Under the pieces are notes generated by a model. The model worked only from the letters and a program-made list of their open reading frames with translations. It ran no database searches and was not told the origin of the DNA. Source: Massilia sp. H-1 (lineage in GTDB: Bacteria; Pseudomonadota; Gammaproteobacteria; Burkholderiales; Burkholderiaceae_D). Taken from it: DNA of 64,000 bases. The stretch covers positions 4,712,001 through 4,776,000 of the forward strand of contig CP087969.1 of the NCBI GenBank assembly GCA_024703915.1. The letters are read 5' to 3'. Of this stretch, positions 41,458-52,220 are shown one piece after another (the first letter of the stretch is position 1; each line of letters starts with the position of its first letter). The position numbers and the translations under genes were made by a program.

Positions 41458-41980
41458 TTATTTTTCGGCCGCGGCCTTCATTTGCTTCAGGCCGCGTTCA
41501 AAGTCCGGGCCGATCATGGTTTCCATGCTGACGAACACGTTCATGATCTTGCTGATGAAGGGCATCGGGCCGGTCATTTTCCAGGTCACCTTGGTGCTGT
41601 CATTTAGCTGCCAGGACGAATTCGGCCAGATTGTTCGATTCGACCGGATCCATGAAATCTAGCTTGATCAGCACCTTGGCGGGCGTGACTTCAAGCACCT
41701 CCATGCGGCCCTGGCCGACGCTGGAATTGCCCTTCCAGCCGTACACGGCGCCCTTGCCGCTGGCCGGGCCTTCCATGGTGCGCACCATGCCGGGATCGAG
41801 ATGCTCCCATGGCGACCAGTGGGTCCAGTTATGGAAGTCGGCGATCAGGGGGACGATTTTATCGGGCGGCGCCTTGATCGTGATCTCGCGCGTGACGGCG
41901 AACTCGTTCGGTTTGGTGGCCGCCAGGCCGAGAATGATCGCAAGGATGGCAACAACGCCGATGGCGAACTTTTTGAGCAT
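41458..41980 (-). CDS. SRPBCC/START-fold protein with N-terminal membrane anchor
   Basis: N-terminal hydrophobic segment (F-A-I-G-V-V-A-I-L-A-I-I-L-G-L-A) followed by the SRPBCC pattern I-K-A-P-P-D-K-I-V-P-L-I-A-D-F-H-N-W-T-H-W-S-P-W. Such 'polyketide cyclase/dehydrase' proteins bind hydrophobic ligands. About 174 residues; the frame is broken at about 41605 by a TAAAT string replacing a GCCGGC-like word. The function is unknown. Confidence 0.82.
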
Positions 41981-42061
41981 GCTGTTTCCCTTTATTGTGG
42001 TTTGATGTCGGGCGGCAGGTAGCCTACTCGGAAAGACTAACATGCTCCGTGCCGAAGCGAC

Positions 42062-43255
42062 TCAAGCGATGGCGCACAAGTGCGCAGCGCCCTGGGCATC
42101 ACGCCGGTCGAGCCAGCCCGCGAAGGTGGTCAGCGCCAGTGCGCCGAGGACCACGATGGCGCCGATCCAGGGCGTGGCCATCAGTCCCAGATGGGTCACG
42201 ACCAGGCCGCCGCCCCAGGCGCCAATCGCGATGCCGATGTTGAATGCGGCAATGTTGAGACCGGAGGCAACATCGACCGCGCCCGGCGCGTCGCGTTCGG
42301 CGCGCTGCACCACGTACACTTGCAGGCCAGGCACGTTGCCGAACGCCACCGCGCCCCACAGCAGCACCGTCAGCAAGGCCAGCCACGTGTTCGAGGCCGT
42401 GAAGGTGAGCATGAACAGGACCAGGGCCAGCAGCGCGAACACGATCTGCAGCGCCCGTACCGGGCCCTTGCGGTCGGCCAGCTTGCCGCCCCAGATATTG
42501 CCGAACGCGACGGAGATGCCGTACACCAGCATGACCAGGCTCACGCTGCTTACCGAAAAGCCCGACACTTCCTGCAGGATCGGCGCCAGATAGGTGAACG
42601 CAATGAAGGTCCCGCCGTAGCCGAGCGTGGTCATGGCGTACACCAGCAGCAGGCGCGGCTGGCGCAGCACGGCGAGCTGGCTCAGCAGGCTCGATGGCTT
42701 ACTTTGCGGCAGGTCGCGCGGTACCAGGATCGCGCTGCCCACCATGGCGATCACGCCCAGCAGCGCAACGGCGAGGAAGGTCGCTTGCCAGCCGAACTGC
42801 TGGCCGATGAAAGTGCCCAGCGGCACGCCCGTGACCAGCGCGACCGTGAGACCGGTAAACATCAGCGCGATCGCGCTGGCCGCTTTTTCTTTCGACACCA
42901 GGCCGGTGGCGATGGTCGAGCCGATCGAGAAGAACACGCCGTGCGCGAGGCCGGTGAGCACGCGCGCCGTCATCAGCGAGGCGTAGCCCGGCGCCATCCA
43001 GGCCAGCAAATTGCCGAGCGTGAACAGCGCCATCAGGCCGAGCAACAAGTGTTTGCGTGGCACACGGCCGGTGAGGGCGGTCAGGACAGGGGCGCCGACG
43101 GCGACGCCCAGCGCATACAGGCTCACCAGCAAACCTGCGGACGGGACCGACACGTCCAGGCTGGTGGCAATGGTGGGAATCAGGCCGACGATGACGAACT
43201 CGGTGGTTCCGATGGCAAAAGCGCTCAGTGCGAGCGCCCATAAGGCGAGTGGCAT
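42062..43255 (-). CDS. MFS drug/metabolite exporter (DHA1 type)
   Basis: Intact, 397 residues, twelve predicted helices. It has the DHA1 motif-A-like loop G-R-V-P-R-K-H-L-L-L-G and early motif T-T-E-F-V-I-V-G-L-I-P-T-I, typical of AraJ/PbuE/YdhP-like exporters. I chose the ATG at 43255 because GGAGA lies at good spacing; an in-frame ATG at 43267 is possible. It is divergent from a LysR regulator that probably controls it. Confidence 0.9.
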   Translation of the reverse strand: MPLALWALALSAFAIGTTEFVIVGLIPTIATSLDVSVPSAGLLVSLYALGVAVGAPVLTALTGRVPRKHLLLGLMALFTLGNLLAWMAPGYASLMTARVLTGLAHGVFFSIGSTIATGLVSKEKAASAIALMFTGLTVALVTGVPLGTFIGQQFGWQATFLAVALLGVIAMVGSAILVPRDLPQSKPSSLLSQLAVLRQPRLLLVYAMTTLGYGGTFIAFTYLAPILQEVSGFSVSSVSLVMLVYGISVAFGNIWGGKLADRKGPVRALQIVFALLALVLFMLTFTASNTWLALLTVLLWGAVAFGNVPGLQVYVVQRAERDAPGAVDVASGLNIAAFNIGIAIGAWGGGLVVTHLGLMATPWIGAIVVLGALALTTFAGWLDRRDAQGAAHLCAIA

Positions 43256-43401
43256 GCAGTTCTCCATGAGATTGGTTGACGATGCCGAGCAGTGTGCCCG
43301 TGGCAAGACCAAAGAAAAATCCCTCGCCGGGCATGACACTTGTGACTCCGGATCACATATGCGACGGGTGTATCATGATGTTTTTTGCGCGGGAGGCACG
43401 A

Positions 43402-44312
43402 ATGATCGATGTGGATGCCATGCTGACTTTTGTCGCCGTGATCGACGCCGGATCGTTTTCCAGCGCCGCCGACCGGCTCGGTCAAACGCCGTCAGGCGTG
43501 AGCCGCACCATCTCGCGCCTGGAAGCGGCGCTCGGCATGACGCTCATGCACCGCACCACGCGCCGCCAGGATCTGACCGAAGAGGGCGCCTGGCTGCTGG
43601 AACGGGCGCGCAAGGTCATCGCCGAGCTCGACGACACCGAGGCTTGGCATCGCCGCGCGCCGGTCCCAGCCTTCCGGCCTGGTGCGGGTCAATGCGGCCA
43701 CGCTTGGCGCTCGACCATCTGCTCGCGCCGCTGGTTGCCGATTTCCTCGATCACTATCCCTTGATCAAGCTGGAACTGACCAGCGGCGAAACCGTGGTCG
43801 ACCTGATCGAGGAACGGGCCGACGTGGCCATCCGCATCGGGCAGCTGGCCGATTCCACGCTCAATGCGCGGCGCCTGGGCAACAGCCAGCTGCGTCTGCT
43901 GGCCGCGCCCGGCTATCTGGCGCGGCATGGCGTGCCGGCCGACGTGGCCGCGCTCAAGGCGCACCGCCTGCTCGGCTTTACGGCACCGGCCTCGCTCAAC
44001 ATCTGGCCGCTGGCGCATGCGGGCGGCGAGGGCGTGCCCATCGATCCGGCCGTCACCGCGTCGAGCGGCGAAACGGTGCGCCACCTGGTGCTGGCTTGGC
44101 GCCGGGATCGCCAGCCTGGCCGATTTCCTGAGCGCCGAGGACGTGCGCGCGGGCCGCCTGGTGCCGGTACTCGCGCACGAGACGCTGGCCTGGACCCAGC
44201 CGATCTGGGCCGTGTTCTACCGGCAAGGCGCGCTGGCGCCGCGCGTGACGGCACTGGTCGACTTTCTTGCCGCGCGCCTGGCTGCTTAAGCGCACTGGCG
44301 CCCGGCGACTGA
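43402..44312 (+). CDS. LysR family transcriptional regulator
   Basis: Start at 43402 behind GGGAGG. Helix-turn-helix residues 1-60 (A-G-S-F-S-S-A-A-D-R-L-G-Q-T-P-S-G-V-S-R), then substrate domain with L-I-K-L-E-L-T-S-G and D-V-A-I-R-I-G, typical of the small-ligand LysR group that guards MFS exporters. GCTTGGC at 43644 and 44095 break the frame, with another slip near 43705. The apparent TAA at 44287 is itself inside GCTTAAGC; reading GCCGGC extends the protein to A-A-G-A-L-A-P-G-D and the TGA at 44310-44312. Confidence 0.88.
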
Positions 44313-44369
44313 ACATACCCACTGGCCGCAATTGTTGTAGGCTAGGTCATCTGAATGAATGGAGCTGTC

Positions 44370-44708
44370 ATGAGCACGTCCTACGCCACCACCCAGCCGG
44401 AGCGCGCCGCGGTTGACGCCATGCGCGGCGTTGTTGCCCTGGAATTTGGTGCCGACTGGTGCGGCTATTGCCGCGCGGGTTCGCCCCATATCGCTGCCGC
44501 CCTGGCCGCTTTCCCCGACATCACCCACCTCAAGGTCGAAGACGGCAGCGGCCGTCCGCTCGGCCGTTCGCTGCGCGTCAAGCTGTGGCCGACGATGGTG
44601 CTGCTCCAGGACGGCAAGGAACTGGGGCGCGTGGTGCGTCCGGGCGCCGCCGAGGAAGTGCGGACCATGATCGCCCAGGCGCTCGCAGGCGGCGCTCAAA
44701 ATACTTAA
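44370..44708 (+). CDS. Thioredoxin family protein
   Basis: Intact, 112 residues. Active site A-D-W-C-G-Y-C-R-A, where classical thioredoxin has W-C-G-P-C, and the cis-Pro region L-W-P-T-M-V-L-L. No signal peptide, so it is cytosolic. The GGAG at 44361 supports the ATG at 44370. A disulphide reductase role is likely; the partner is not evident from neighbours. Confidence 0.88.
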   Translation: MSTSYATTQPERAAVDAMRGVVALEFGADWCGYCRAGSPHIAAALAAFPDITHLKVEDGSGRPLGRSLRVKLWPTMVLLQDGKELGRVVRPGAAEEVRTMIAQALAGGAQNT

Positions 44709-44817
44709 TTTTTGTACATTTAATGGTAATCTCTGGTTTGAGGTTCTCGGAATCACGATTGGCGCCGTAGCGTAAATTGTGTTACCGTACGGCAATACTT
44801 GGCTGGAGGGACGGCAT

Positions 44818-45166
44818 ATGATTTTTGCTGCAGAAACGGAAGAGCGGTCGCTGCACGTGTTCCCCGATGCGGAAACGGCGGCCTCCTATTGCGAGGGGCT
44901 GGACGTCGAAGCGACCCTGTGGCTGTTCTGGGACGACGACGGCATGCCGCTCGAGCCGCAATTTACGATTCCGAACAAGCGCGGCTTGTTTACGCGGCAC
45001 CAACGGGACCTACCACCTGGTCAAGAACAACAGCACCCAGAGCGACGTCCTGCACGAGGCGCTGGAACAGATCCGCCAGGTGATCGGCGAAAAGCCCTTC
45101 ACCAGCGTGCGCGCGGTCAGGGACTACCTGAACCGCCGCGCACAGGGCATGCCCAGTCCCGCTTAA
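44818..45166 (+). CDS. Conserved-looking small protein, unrecognised
   Basis: Starts at ATG 44818 behind GGAGGG. About 115 residues after repair of one slip near 45000: M-I-F-A-A-E-T-E-E-R-S-L-H-V-F, E-A-T-L-W-L-F-W-D-D-D-G-M-P-L-E-P and Y-H-L-V-K-N. Acidic and aromatic, no signal peptide or membrane helix. Good ribosome-binding site and codon use support a real gene; I do not recognise the family. The stop overlaps the convergent gene at 45163. Confidence 0.65.
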
Positions 45167-45526
45167 TTGCGGTTCGGATTGTTCGGACGGTTATCCATGC
45201 CGTTCGGCACACCATCGCCGTCGTGGTCGCGACGCGCCCAGTTGCCGCGGTTCATGCGCCAGCGGCCATCATGCTCTTCCCAGGTCGGCGCGTGGTACAC
45301 ATAACCCTTGCGGTCGCGCACCCACTTGCCCTTGACCCAGACGTGGTGCCCGCGTTTCCAGTCCCAGTAGCCGGGCGCCCAGACATAGCCGCGCCGCGCT
45401 TCGGGAACGCGTTCCACGCGTGCGGCCGGAGGCGCCACGCGCACCAAAATGTCGGCGCTGGCTAAGCAGCGGACAGTGCCGAACGAGCTAAGCAATCAAT
45501 GCGGCTATCAGACATTTTTTCATCAT
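45163..45526 (-). CDS. Exported YXWGXW-repeat protein
   Basis: Signal peptide M-M-K-K-C-L-I-A-A-L-I-A (start 45526, GGAGA upstream), then V-R-V-A-P-P and the repeat G-Y-V-W-A-P-G-Y-W-D-W and H-V-W-V-K-G-K-W-V. The C-terminus D-H-D-G-D-G-V-P-N resembles a calcium-binding thrombospondin-type-3 loop. About 120 residues. Breaks at 45466 and 45488, both CTAAGC strings repaired by GCCGGC, fall in the signal peptide. The role is unknown; family members are small periplasmic or outer-membrane proteins. Confidence 0.8.
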
Positions 45527-45678
45527 GATGTTCTCCAGACAGATAGTTGAACTGCATTTATAGACCTTGCCGTTCAGACCGTATGTGCGCGTCCGCTCAT
45601 AAACAAGCGTTCGCTGGATTGACATTCGCCGGACGCCTACCCTATCGTCGGTCCCTCGTCCATCAGCGTCTTTACTCC

Positions 45679-47150
45679 ATGAGCACAGGCAAGCCCGAAT
45701 TCGATGTGTTGGTGGTCGGCAGCGGTTTCAGCTTAGCCTGTGCACCGCGGTCAAGCTGCGCGAGGCGGGCATCAGCAATTTTCTCGTCCTCGAGAAAGAA
45801 CGCGAAGCGGGCGGCACCTGGTGGGCCAACAGCTATCCCGGCTGCGCGGTCGACGTGCCCAGCCACCTGTACTCTTTTCATTCGCCCAGAACGCGGGCTG
45901 GACGCGCGCCTTCGCGCGCCAGGACGAGCTGCTGGCCTATACCCGCCGCGTCACGCGCGACTTCGGCATCGACCAGCACCTGCGCGTGGCGACCGCCTTC
46001 GAGGGCGCCGATTTTGTCGAGGAGGGCGGTTACTGGCGCGTGCAGACCAGCGGCGGCGAACTGACGGCCCGCTGCATCGTCGGCGCCACCGGCGCGCTGA
46101 ACCGGCCGTCGGTGCCGGCCCTGCCCTGCCCGGACTGGCCGACTTCGGCGGCAAGGTCTTTCACTCGAGCGCCTGGGACCATGGCTTCGACTTGCGCGGC
46201 AAGCGCGTGGCCGTGGTCGGCACGGGCGCCAGCGCGATCCAGTTCGTGCCCGAGATCGTCGACAGCGTGGCGCAGCTGGACCTGTACCAGCGCACCGCGC
46301 CGTGGATACTGCCGCGCCCCGACCGCGCCATCACCGGCGTCGAACAATGGCTGCTGGCGCGCGTGCTTAGGCCCTGCAGCGGCTGTACCGCGCCATCGTC
46401 TATACCCAGTACGAATCGCGCGCTGCTGTACGTGCATGTGCTTAAGCCCTGCTGCGCGCCGCGCAATGGCTGGCGCTGCGCCACCTGCACAAGCAGGTCC
46501 CCGATCCGGCATTGCGGCGCAAGCTGACGCCCGACTACCGGCTCGGCTGCAAGCGTGTGCTGCTGATGAATACCTACTATCCGGCGCTGCTCAAACCGAA
46601 CGTCGCGCTGGTGACCGATCCGGTCGCGCGCGTGACGGCGCGCAGCATCGTGACCGCAGACGGCCAGGAGCGGGAGGTGGACGCGATCATTTTCGGCACC
46701 GGATTCGACGTCGAACATGCCCTGCACCCGGCCGTGGTGCGCAGGCGCGGCGGCAAGGTGCTGTTTGCCGACAGCGCGGACGCCTACAAGGGTTGCGCGG
46801 TGGCGGGCTTTCCCAATTATTTTCTGATCACGGGGCCCAATACGGGGCTGGGCCACAACTCGATGATCTACATGATCGAGTCCGGCGTGCGCTACGTGGT
46901 CGATGCGATCCGCACCATCCGCGAGCAGAACCTGCACTCGGTCGACGTGAAGGACGAGGTCCAGCGCGACTACAACGCCAACTTGCGCAAGCGCTTGCAG
47001 GGCACGATCTGGAGCACCGGCTGCAAGAGCTGGTACCTGGACAAGGAAGGGCGCAACTACACGCTGTGGCCGGGCTTCACCTTCACTTACCGGCACCAGA
47101 CGCGCCGCTTCGATATCGGCAACTACAAGGTCGTCAGCGCAGCCGCTTGA
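45679..47150 (+). CDS. Flavin-binding monooxygenase (Baeyer-Villiger type)
   Basis: FAD/NADPH enzyme of about 490 residues. The FAD Rossmann motif is V-V-G-S-G-F near the N-terminus; the Baeyer-Villiger fingerprint F-G-G-K-V-F-H-S-S-A-W-D-H-G and the NADPH motif V-A-V-V-G-T-G-A-S-A follow; a later I-F-G-T-G-F-D is the ATG-like motif. It oxidises ketones to esters or oxygenates N/S atoms; the substrate is unknown. Breaks: near 45733, 45890, 46127, and GCTTAGGC 46367 and GCTTAAGC 46440, both restored to V-P-A-L by GCCGGC. The 3' end overlaps the convergent kinase gene by 17 bases. Confidence 0.9.
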
Positions 47151-49023
47151 CGATCTCCGACAGGCGGTAGGGTTTGGCGACGAAGTCGACGTCGTCGATG
47201 CTGCCGTGCTCGCGCACGGCCGGCGCCGGGTAGCCGGAAGCGAGAATGATCTTCAGGTCCGGATACTGCGCGCGCCCGTGCGTGCCAGTTCGACCCCCGA
47301 CATCCCCGGCATCATGACGTCGCTGAACAGCACGTCCGCATGGGGATTCTGGGCCAGCAGGTGCAGCGCGGCACTGCCGCTGTCGGCGATCAGCACCTGG
47401 TAGCCGAGCGACTCGAACAGGGTGCCTAAGCCAGCGTGGCCAGCTCCGGTTCGTCTTCGGCGATGATCACCAGTTCGGATTCGCTGTGCGTGGCCTGCTC
47501 TTCGTCGCTCACGGCAATGAGGGGCAGCGTCAGGTGCACGGCGGTGCCTTCGCCGGGGCCCGAGTCGATCGCGACCTGGCCGCCGGACTGGATGATGAAA
47601 CCCTGCACCTGGCTCAGTCCCAGGCCGGTTCCCTTGCCGATCTGCTTGGTCGTGAAGAACGGTTCGAACACGCGGCTAAGCCACTTGCGGATCCATGCCG
47701 GAGCCGTTGTCGGCCACCGTGATGCGCACGTATTCAGCCAAGCCCGCAGATCCTGGTGCTCGCCGGGCGCGAGCGTCAGGCGCGACGTGGCCAGGGCGAT
47801 GCGCCCGCCCTGCGGCATGGCGTCGCGCGCGTTGACCACCAGGTTCAGGATGGCCGCCTCGAAGCGCGCCTCGTCGATGTGGACCCAGCCGACATCGCGC
47901 GCGAGCGCCGTCTCGAAGGTGACGGACGAGGGCACGGCGCGGCGCAGCACCGGCTCGAAATTGGCAATGATGTCGTTGATCCGGTGCCGCGACGGCGCCA
48001 GCGGCTGCTGGCGCGCGAACGCGAGCAGCTGCTGGGTGAGGGCGGCGCCGCGGTCGACCGCCCGCTGGATGGTGTCGACGATGTTGCGGTCCGGCGGGCC
48101 GAGGCCTTGCCGCTGCAGGATCTGCACCGCCGACGAGATGATCGACAGCAGGTTGTTGAAGTCGTGCGCGATGCCGCCCGTGAGCTGGCCGACCGCTTCC
48201 ATCTTCTGCGACTGGAACAGCTGCGCGCGCCCTGCTCGAGCGAGTCCTCGGCCTGTTTGCGTTCGCTGATGTCGCGCGTGATCTTGGCAAAACCGAGCAG
48301 CTTGCTTAGGCGTCGTCGCGGATGGCGTCGATCACCACGTGCGCCCAGAAGCGCGTGCTGTCCTTGCGCACGCGCCAGGATTCGGCCTCGAACCGGCCCC
48401 TGGCCGTCGCTTCGGCCAGGGCCCGCGCGGGCACGCCCAGCGCCCGGTCTTCGTCGGTGTAAAAGCGCGAGAAATGCTGGCCGACGATCTCGTCCGCCTC
48501 GTAGCCCTTGATCCGGCGCGCGCCCGCGTTCCAGTTGGTGACGATGCCGTCCGGGGAGAGCATGTAGATCGCATAATCGAGCACGCCCTGCACCAGCAGG
48601 CGGAACTGGCGTTCGCTGGCCAGCAATTCGTCCTCGGTGCGCTTCTTTTCGGTGATGTCGCGCGTGATCTTGGCGAAGCCGACCAGTTCGCCGTGCGAAT
48701 ACACGGGATCGATCACGACGCTGGCCCAGAAACGGGTGCCGTCCTTGCGCACGCGCCAGCCCTCGCACTCGAACTTGCCGTCCTCGCGCGCCTTGCGCAG
48801 GGCGGTGGCCAAGCACGCCAGCAGCCTGGTCCTCGGGGGTGTGAAAACGCGAGAAATGCTGGCCCAGCACCTCGTTCGCCTGATAGCCCTTGAAGCGCTC
48901 GGCCCCGGCATTCCACGACACGATCGTGCCGTCCGGGTCCAGCATGTAGATGGCATAGTCGCGGATGGCCGAGACCAGCAAGTCCATTTGCGCGTGGCTG
49001 TTCCGGGGAGAGGTGTCGCTCAT
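47134..49023 (-). CDS. Soluble hybrid histidine kinase with two PAS domains and a receiver
   Basis: In order: PAS 1 (D-Y-A-I-Y-M-L-D-P-D-G-T-I-V-S-W-N-A-G-A), PAS 2 with nearly the same sequence (D-Y-A-I-Y-M-L-S-P-D-G), HisKA with L-T-G-G-I-A-H-D-F-N-N-L-L, HATPase with N-box V-V-N-A-R-D-A-M and G-T-G-L-G-L-S-Q, and a C-terminal receiver with phospho-acceptor Asp in L-F-S-D-V-M-M-P-G-M-S-G. There are no membrane helices. About 625 residues. The matching PAS domains suggest internal duplication. Breaks near 48820, 48303, 48235, 47738, 47677, 47424 and 47275. Confidence 0.9.
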
Positions 49024-49092
49024 TCTTATTGGCAATCATCGCGATTTTTGTACAATCGCATCATACATGCCCTGCCGGGAAAGTTCCCGCGT

Positions 49093-50046
49093 TTACGCGA
49101 TCAGCCTGGCGAACACGGACAGGTCGACATTGCCGCCGCTGACCAGGATGCCGACCCGTTTGCTTAGGCCAGCGGCAGCACGCCGTGCAGGGCCGCCGCG
49201 GCGGCCAGGCAGCCGGTCGGTTCGACCACCATCTTCATGCGCTCGGCGAAGAACTTCATGGTGGCCACCAGCTGCGCGTCGGACACCGTCACGATGTCGT
49301 CCACGTGGCGGGCGATGACCGCGAAATTGTGCGTGCCCAGGTGGGTGACCTTGGCGCCGTCGGCGATCGTGTCGGGCACGGCGATGTGCACGACTTCGCC
49401 CTTGCGCAGCGATTGCTGGCCGTCGTTGCCCAGCTCCGGCTCCACGCCGATCACCTTGCAGGACGGCGAGAGGGCCGAAGCGGCGATCGCGCAGCCGGCC
49501 AGCAGACCGCCGCCCCCGAGGCACACCAGCAGGACATCGAGTTCGCCCGCTTCTTCAAACAATTCCTTGGCCGCCGTGCCCTGGCTAAACGATCACGTCC
49601 GGATGGTCGTAGGGCGGAATGAGGGTCATGCCGCGCTCATGCGCCAGGCGGCGCCCGATTTCCTCGCGGTCTTCCTTGTAGCGGTCGTAGACGATCACTT
49701 CGCCGCCATACTGCTTGGTCGCTTCCACCTTCAGCGCCGGGGCGTCGTGCGGCATGATGATCGCCGACTTGATGCCGACCAGGCTGGCCGAGAGCGCGAT
49801 CGCCTGCGCGTGATTGCCCGACGAGTAGGTCAGTACCCCGGCCGCGCGCTGTTCGTCCGTGAAGCGCGCGATCGCGTTGTAGGCGCCGCGGAACTTGAAG
49901 GCGCCCATGCGCTGGAAATTCTCGCACTTGAAGAACAGCTGCGCGCCGCTGATGGCGTCGGCCGTGCGCGAGGTCAGTACCGGCGTGCGGTGCGCCACGC
50001 CCAGAATGCGTTCGGCCGCCGCTTCGATATCGCGAAAATCGCTCAT
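49093..50046 (-). CDS. Threonine/serine ammonia-lyase (catabolic type, no regulatory domain)
   Basis: PLP fold-type II enzyme of about 315 residues that deaminates L-threonine or L-serine to the 2-oxo acid. The PLP Lys is in G-A-F-K-F-R-G-A-Y-N; S-S-G-N-H-A-Q-A-I and the phosphate-binding G-G-G-G-L-L-A-G are present. The length and lack of an ACT domain match TdcB or serine racemase-like enzymes rather than IlvA. Breaks: GCTTAGG at 49160 (L-A-G-K after repair) and GTTTAGC at 49581. It follows envZ by 23 bases on the same strand. Confidence 0.9.
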
Positions 50047-50069
50047 GATGGTTGTCCTCGGAGGTGAAT

Positions 50070-51425
50070 TCAGTCGGCCAGCGGCATCGCGATCTGGATC
50101 CGCATGCCGCCGCCGTCGCGGTTGCTGACGGTCAGTTCGGCGTTGTGGCGGCCGACCACGCGCTGCACGATCGCCAGCCCCAGACCGGCGCCATTGGCCT
50201 GGCCGCGCGCGGTGTCGAGGCGGGTGAAGGGCTTGAGCAGCTGTTCGATCATTTCTTCCGGCACGCCGGTGCCATGGTCGGCCATCTCGATGATGGCGCG
50301 CTTGCCCTGGCCGCGCAGGCGTACCTTGCAGGCGATGTCGATGGTGGTGGTGCTCTCGCCCGGCGTTTTGCCGTAGCGGCGCGTTCTCGATGATGTTGTT
50401 GAAGACGCGCCGCAGGTCGATCGCGTTGCCCATCACGTGGATGCCGGGCGCGACGTCGCAGAACACGCGCACATCGGTAATGCGTTCGGCCTCGCGCGAC
50501 GTCCTGCAGCAGTTCGGACAGGTCGACCGGCACGAAGGTGGCCGACTCGGTCGGCTTGGCGTAGTCGAGGAACTGGCCGATGATGGCGTCCATCTGGCCG
50601 ATATCGGACTGCATGCCTTCGCGCGCTTCGGTACTGAGCTTGGCCATTTCCAGCTCGAGCTGCATGCGCGCCAGCGGCGTGCGCAGGTCGTGCGAGATGC
50701 TTAAGCCAGGATCACGGCGCGGTCGGACTCGACCCGCTGCAGGTCGTCCACCATCTGGTTGAAACTGCGGTTCGCTTCCGAGGATCTCCTTGGGGCCTTT
50801 TTCGGGCAGGGGATCGGGGCGCTTGCCCTGGGCGATCGCGCGCGGCGGCGGCCAGGCGGGCCAGCGGCTGATTGACCAGGCTCGAAATGAGCGCCGCGCC
50901 CAGCAGCGAGAGCACGCCGACCACGCTGGTCCAGCCCAGCCACTGCACGCCGGTCAGGCCTTCGAGCCGTTCGCGTTCGAGCATCAGCCAGTACTTGTCG
51001 TCGTCGATGTTAAAGCTGATCCAGAAGCTTAGCCGAGCCGTTGACGCGGCCGAAGCGAAGGGGTGTCCTTGCCCAGCCGGTCCTTGACGATCTTTTCGAT
51101 GTCGTTCATCAGCGGATTGTCGGGCGGCGGATCGACGACGTCGTTGTCTTCGAGCGTGAAGATGCGGATGCCCTCGTTGCTGAACAATTCGAACAGCAGT
51201 TCGCTGCGCAGCTCGGGTGCCGAGTTGGTGAGGGCGGTCTTGGTGATGGTGACCACGGAGATGACCAGCTCTGCCGTCTGCTGCACCTGCGGTCCGCGCT
51301 GGACGGCACTGATCATGCCGACCCAGGATGCCATCGACACCATGGTCAGCACGCCGAGCAGCAGGAAGGTGCGCCAGAACAGCCCGCTCCTGAGCCAGGT
51401 CAGGCGGGGCAGAACGCGTCGCCAT
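50070..51425 (-). CDS. envZ: EnvZ-like osmosensor histidine kinase
   Basis: Two transmembrane helices flanking a periplasmic domain (F-W-R-T-F-L-L-L-G-V-L-T-M-V and V-V-G-V-L-S-L-L-G-A-A-L), HAMP, phospho-acceptor in G-I-S-H-D-L-R-T-P-L-A-R once GCTTAAGC at 50699 is repaired, and ATPase motifs N-I-I-E-N-A and G-A-G-L-G-L-A-I-V. About 445 residues. Slips near 51410, 51055, 50850, 50775, 50505 and 50385, and GCTTAGC at 51028. It lies 17 bases after the ompR-like gene; together they should control envelope functions. Confidence 0.9.
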
Positions 51426-51442
51426 CAGTTCACGCGAAAACA

Positions 51443-52220
51443 CTAGCGGGGCTGGCCTTCAGGGATGAATACGTAGCCCAGTCCCCAGACGGTCTGGATG
51501 TACAGAGGCGAGGAGGGGTCCGGTTCGATCAGTTTGCGCAGACGCGAAATTTGCACGTCCAGGCTGCGGTCGAAGACTTCGTACTCGCGCCCGCGCGCCA
51601 GTTCCATCAGCTTTTCGCGCGAGAGCAGCTGGCGCGCATGGCGCGCGAACACCTTGAGGACCGAGAATTCGCCGGTCGTCAGGGGCACCGTTTCGCCGTT
51701 CTTCTTGAGCGTGCGGGTGCCCAGGTCCAGCACAAACTGGCCGAACTCGAACGATTGCGGCGTCTCGGAAGGCGCGCCCGGGATTTCGTCCGGGCCCTTG
51801 CGGCGCAGGACCGCGCCGATGCGGGCCACCAGCTCGCGCGGGTTGAACGGCTTGGGCAGGTAGTCGTCAGCGCCCATTTCGAGGCCGACGATGCGGTCCA
51901 CGTCTTCGCCTTTGGCGGTGAGCATGATGATCGGGGTCTGGTCATGCGCGCCGCGCAGGCGGCGGCAGATCGACAGGCCGTCTTCGCCGGGCAGCATCAG
52001 GTCGAGCACCAGCAGATCGTAGCGCTCGCGCAGCCACAGTTTGTTCATGGCGGGCGCGCTCTCGGCCGTCACCACGGAAAAGCCTTGTTCGGTCAGGTAG
52101 CGGCGCAGCAGATCAGCGCAGGCGCACGTCGTCGTCCACTACCATAATCTTGGCGGTGTGGCCATTCGCGTTAGCAGGCGTTGTATTCCCGCCAGTGTTT
52201 GGGGTCGATTGAGTTGTCAT
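51443..52220 (-). CDS. ompR: OmpR-like response regulator
   Basis: Receiver domain with I-M-V-V-D-D-D, phospho-acceptor Asp in L-L-V-L-D-L-M-L-P-G and Lys in Y-L-P-K-P-F-N, followed by a winged-helix DNA-binding domain ending V-W-G-L-G-Y-V-F-I-P-E-G. About 258 residues, with a short Thr/Asn-rich N-terminal extension from the ATG at 52220. One slip lies near 52113 (L-R-L-R then D-L-L-R-R-Y-L). It heads an operon with envZ and the ammonia-lyase. Confidence 0.93.

Noticed and set aside
45740-47170. A 476-codon alternative plus-strand frame inside the monooxygenase gene.
   Set aside because: Arg/Ala-rich with no motif; the true frame shows FAD, NADPH and Baeyer-Villiger signatures.
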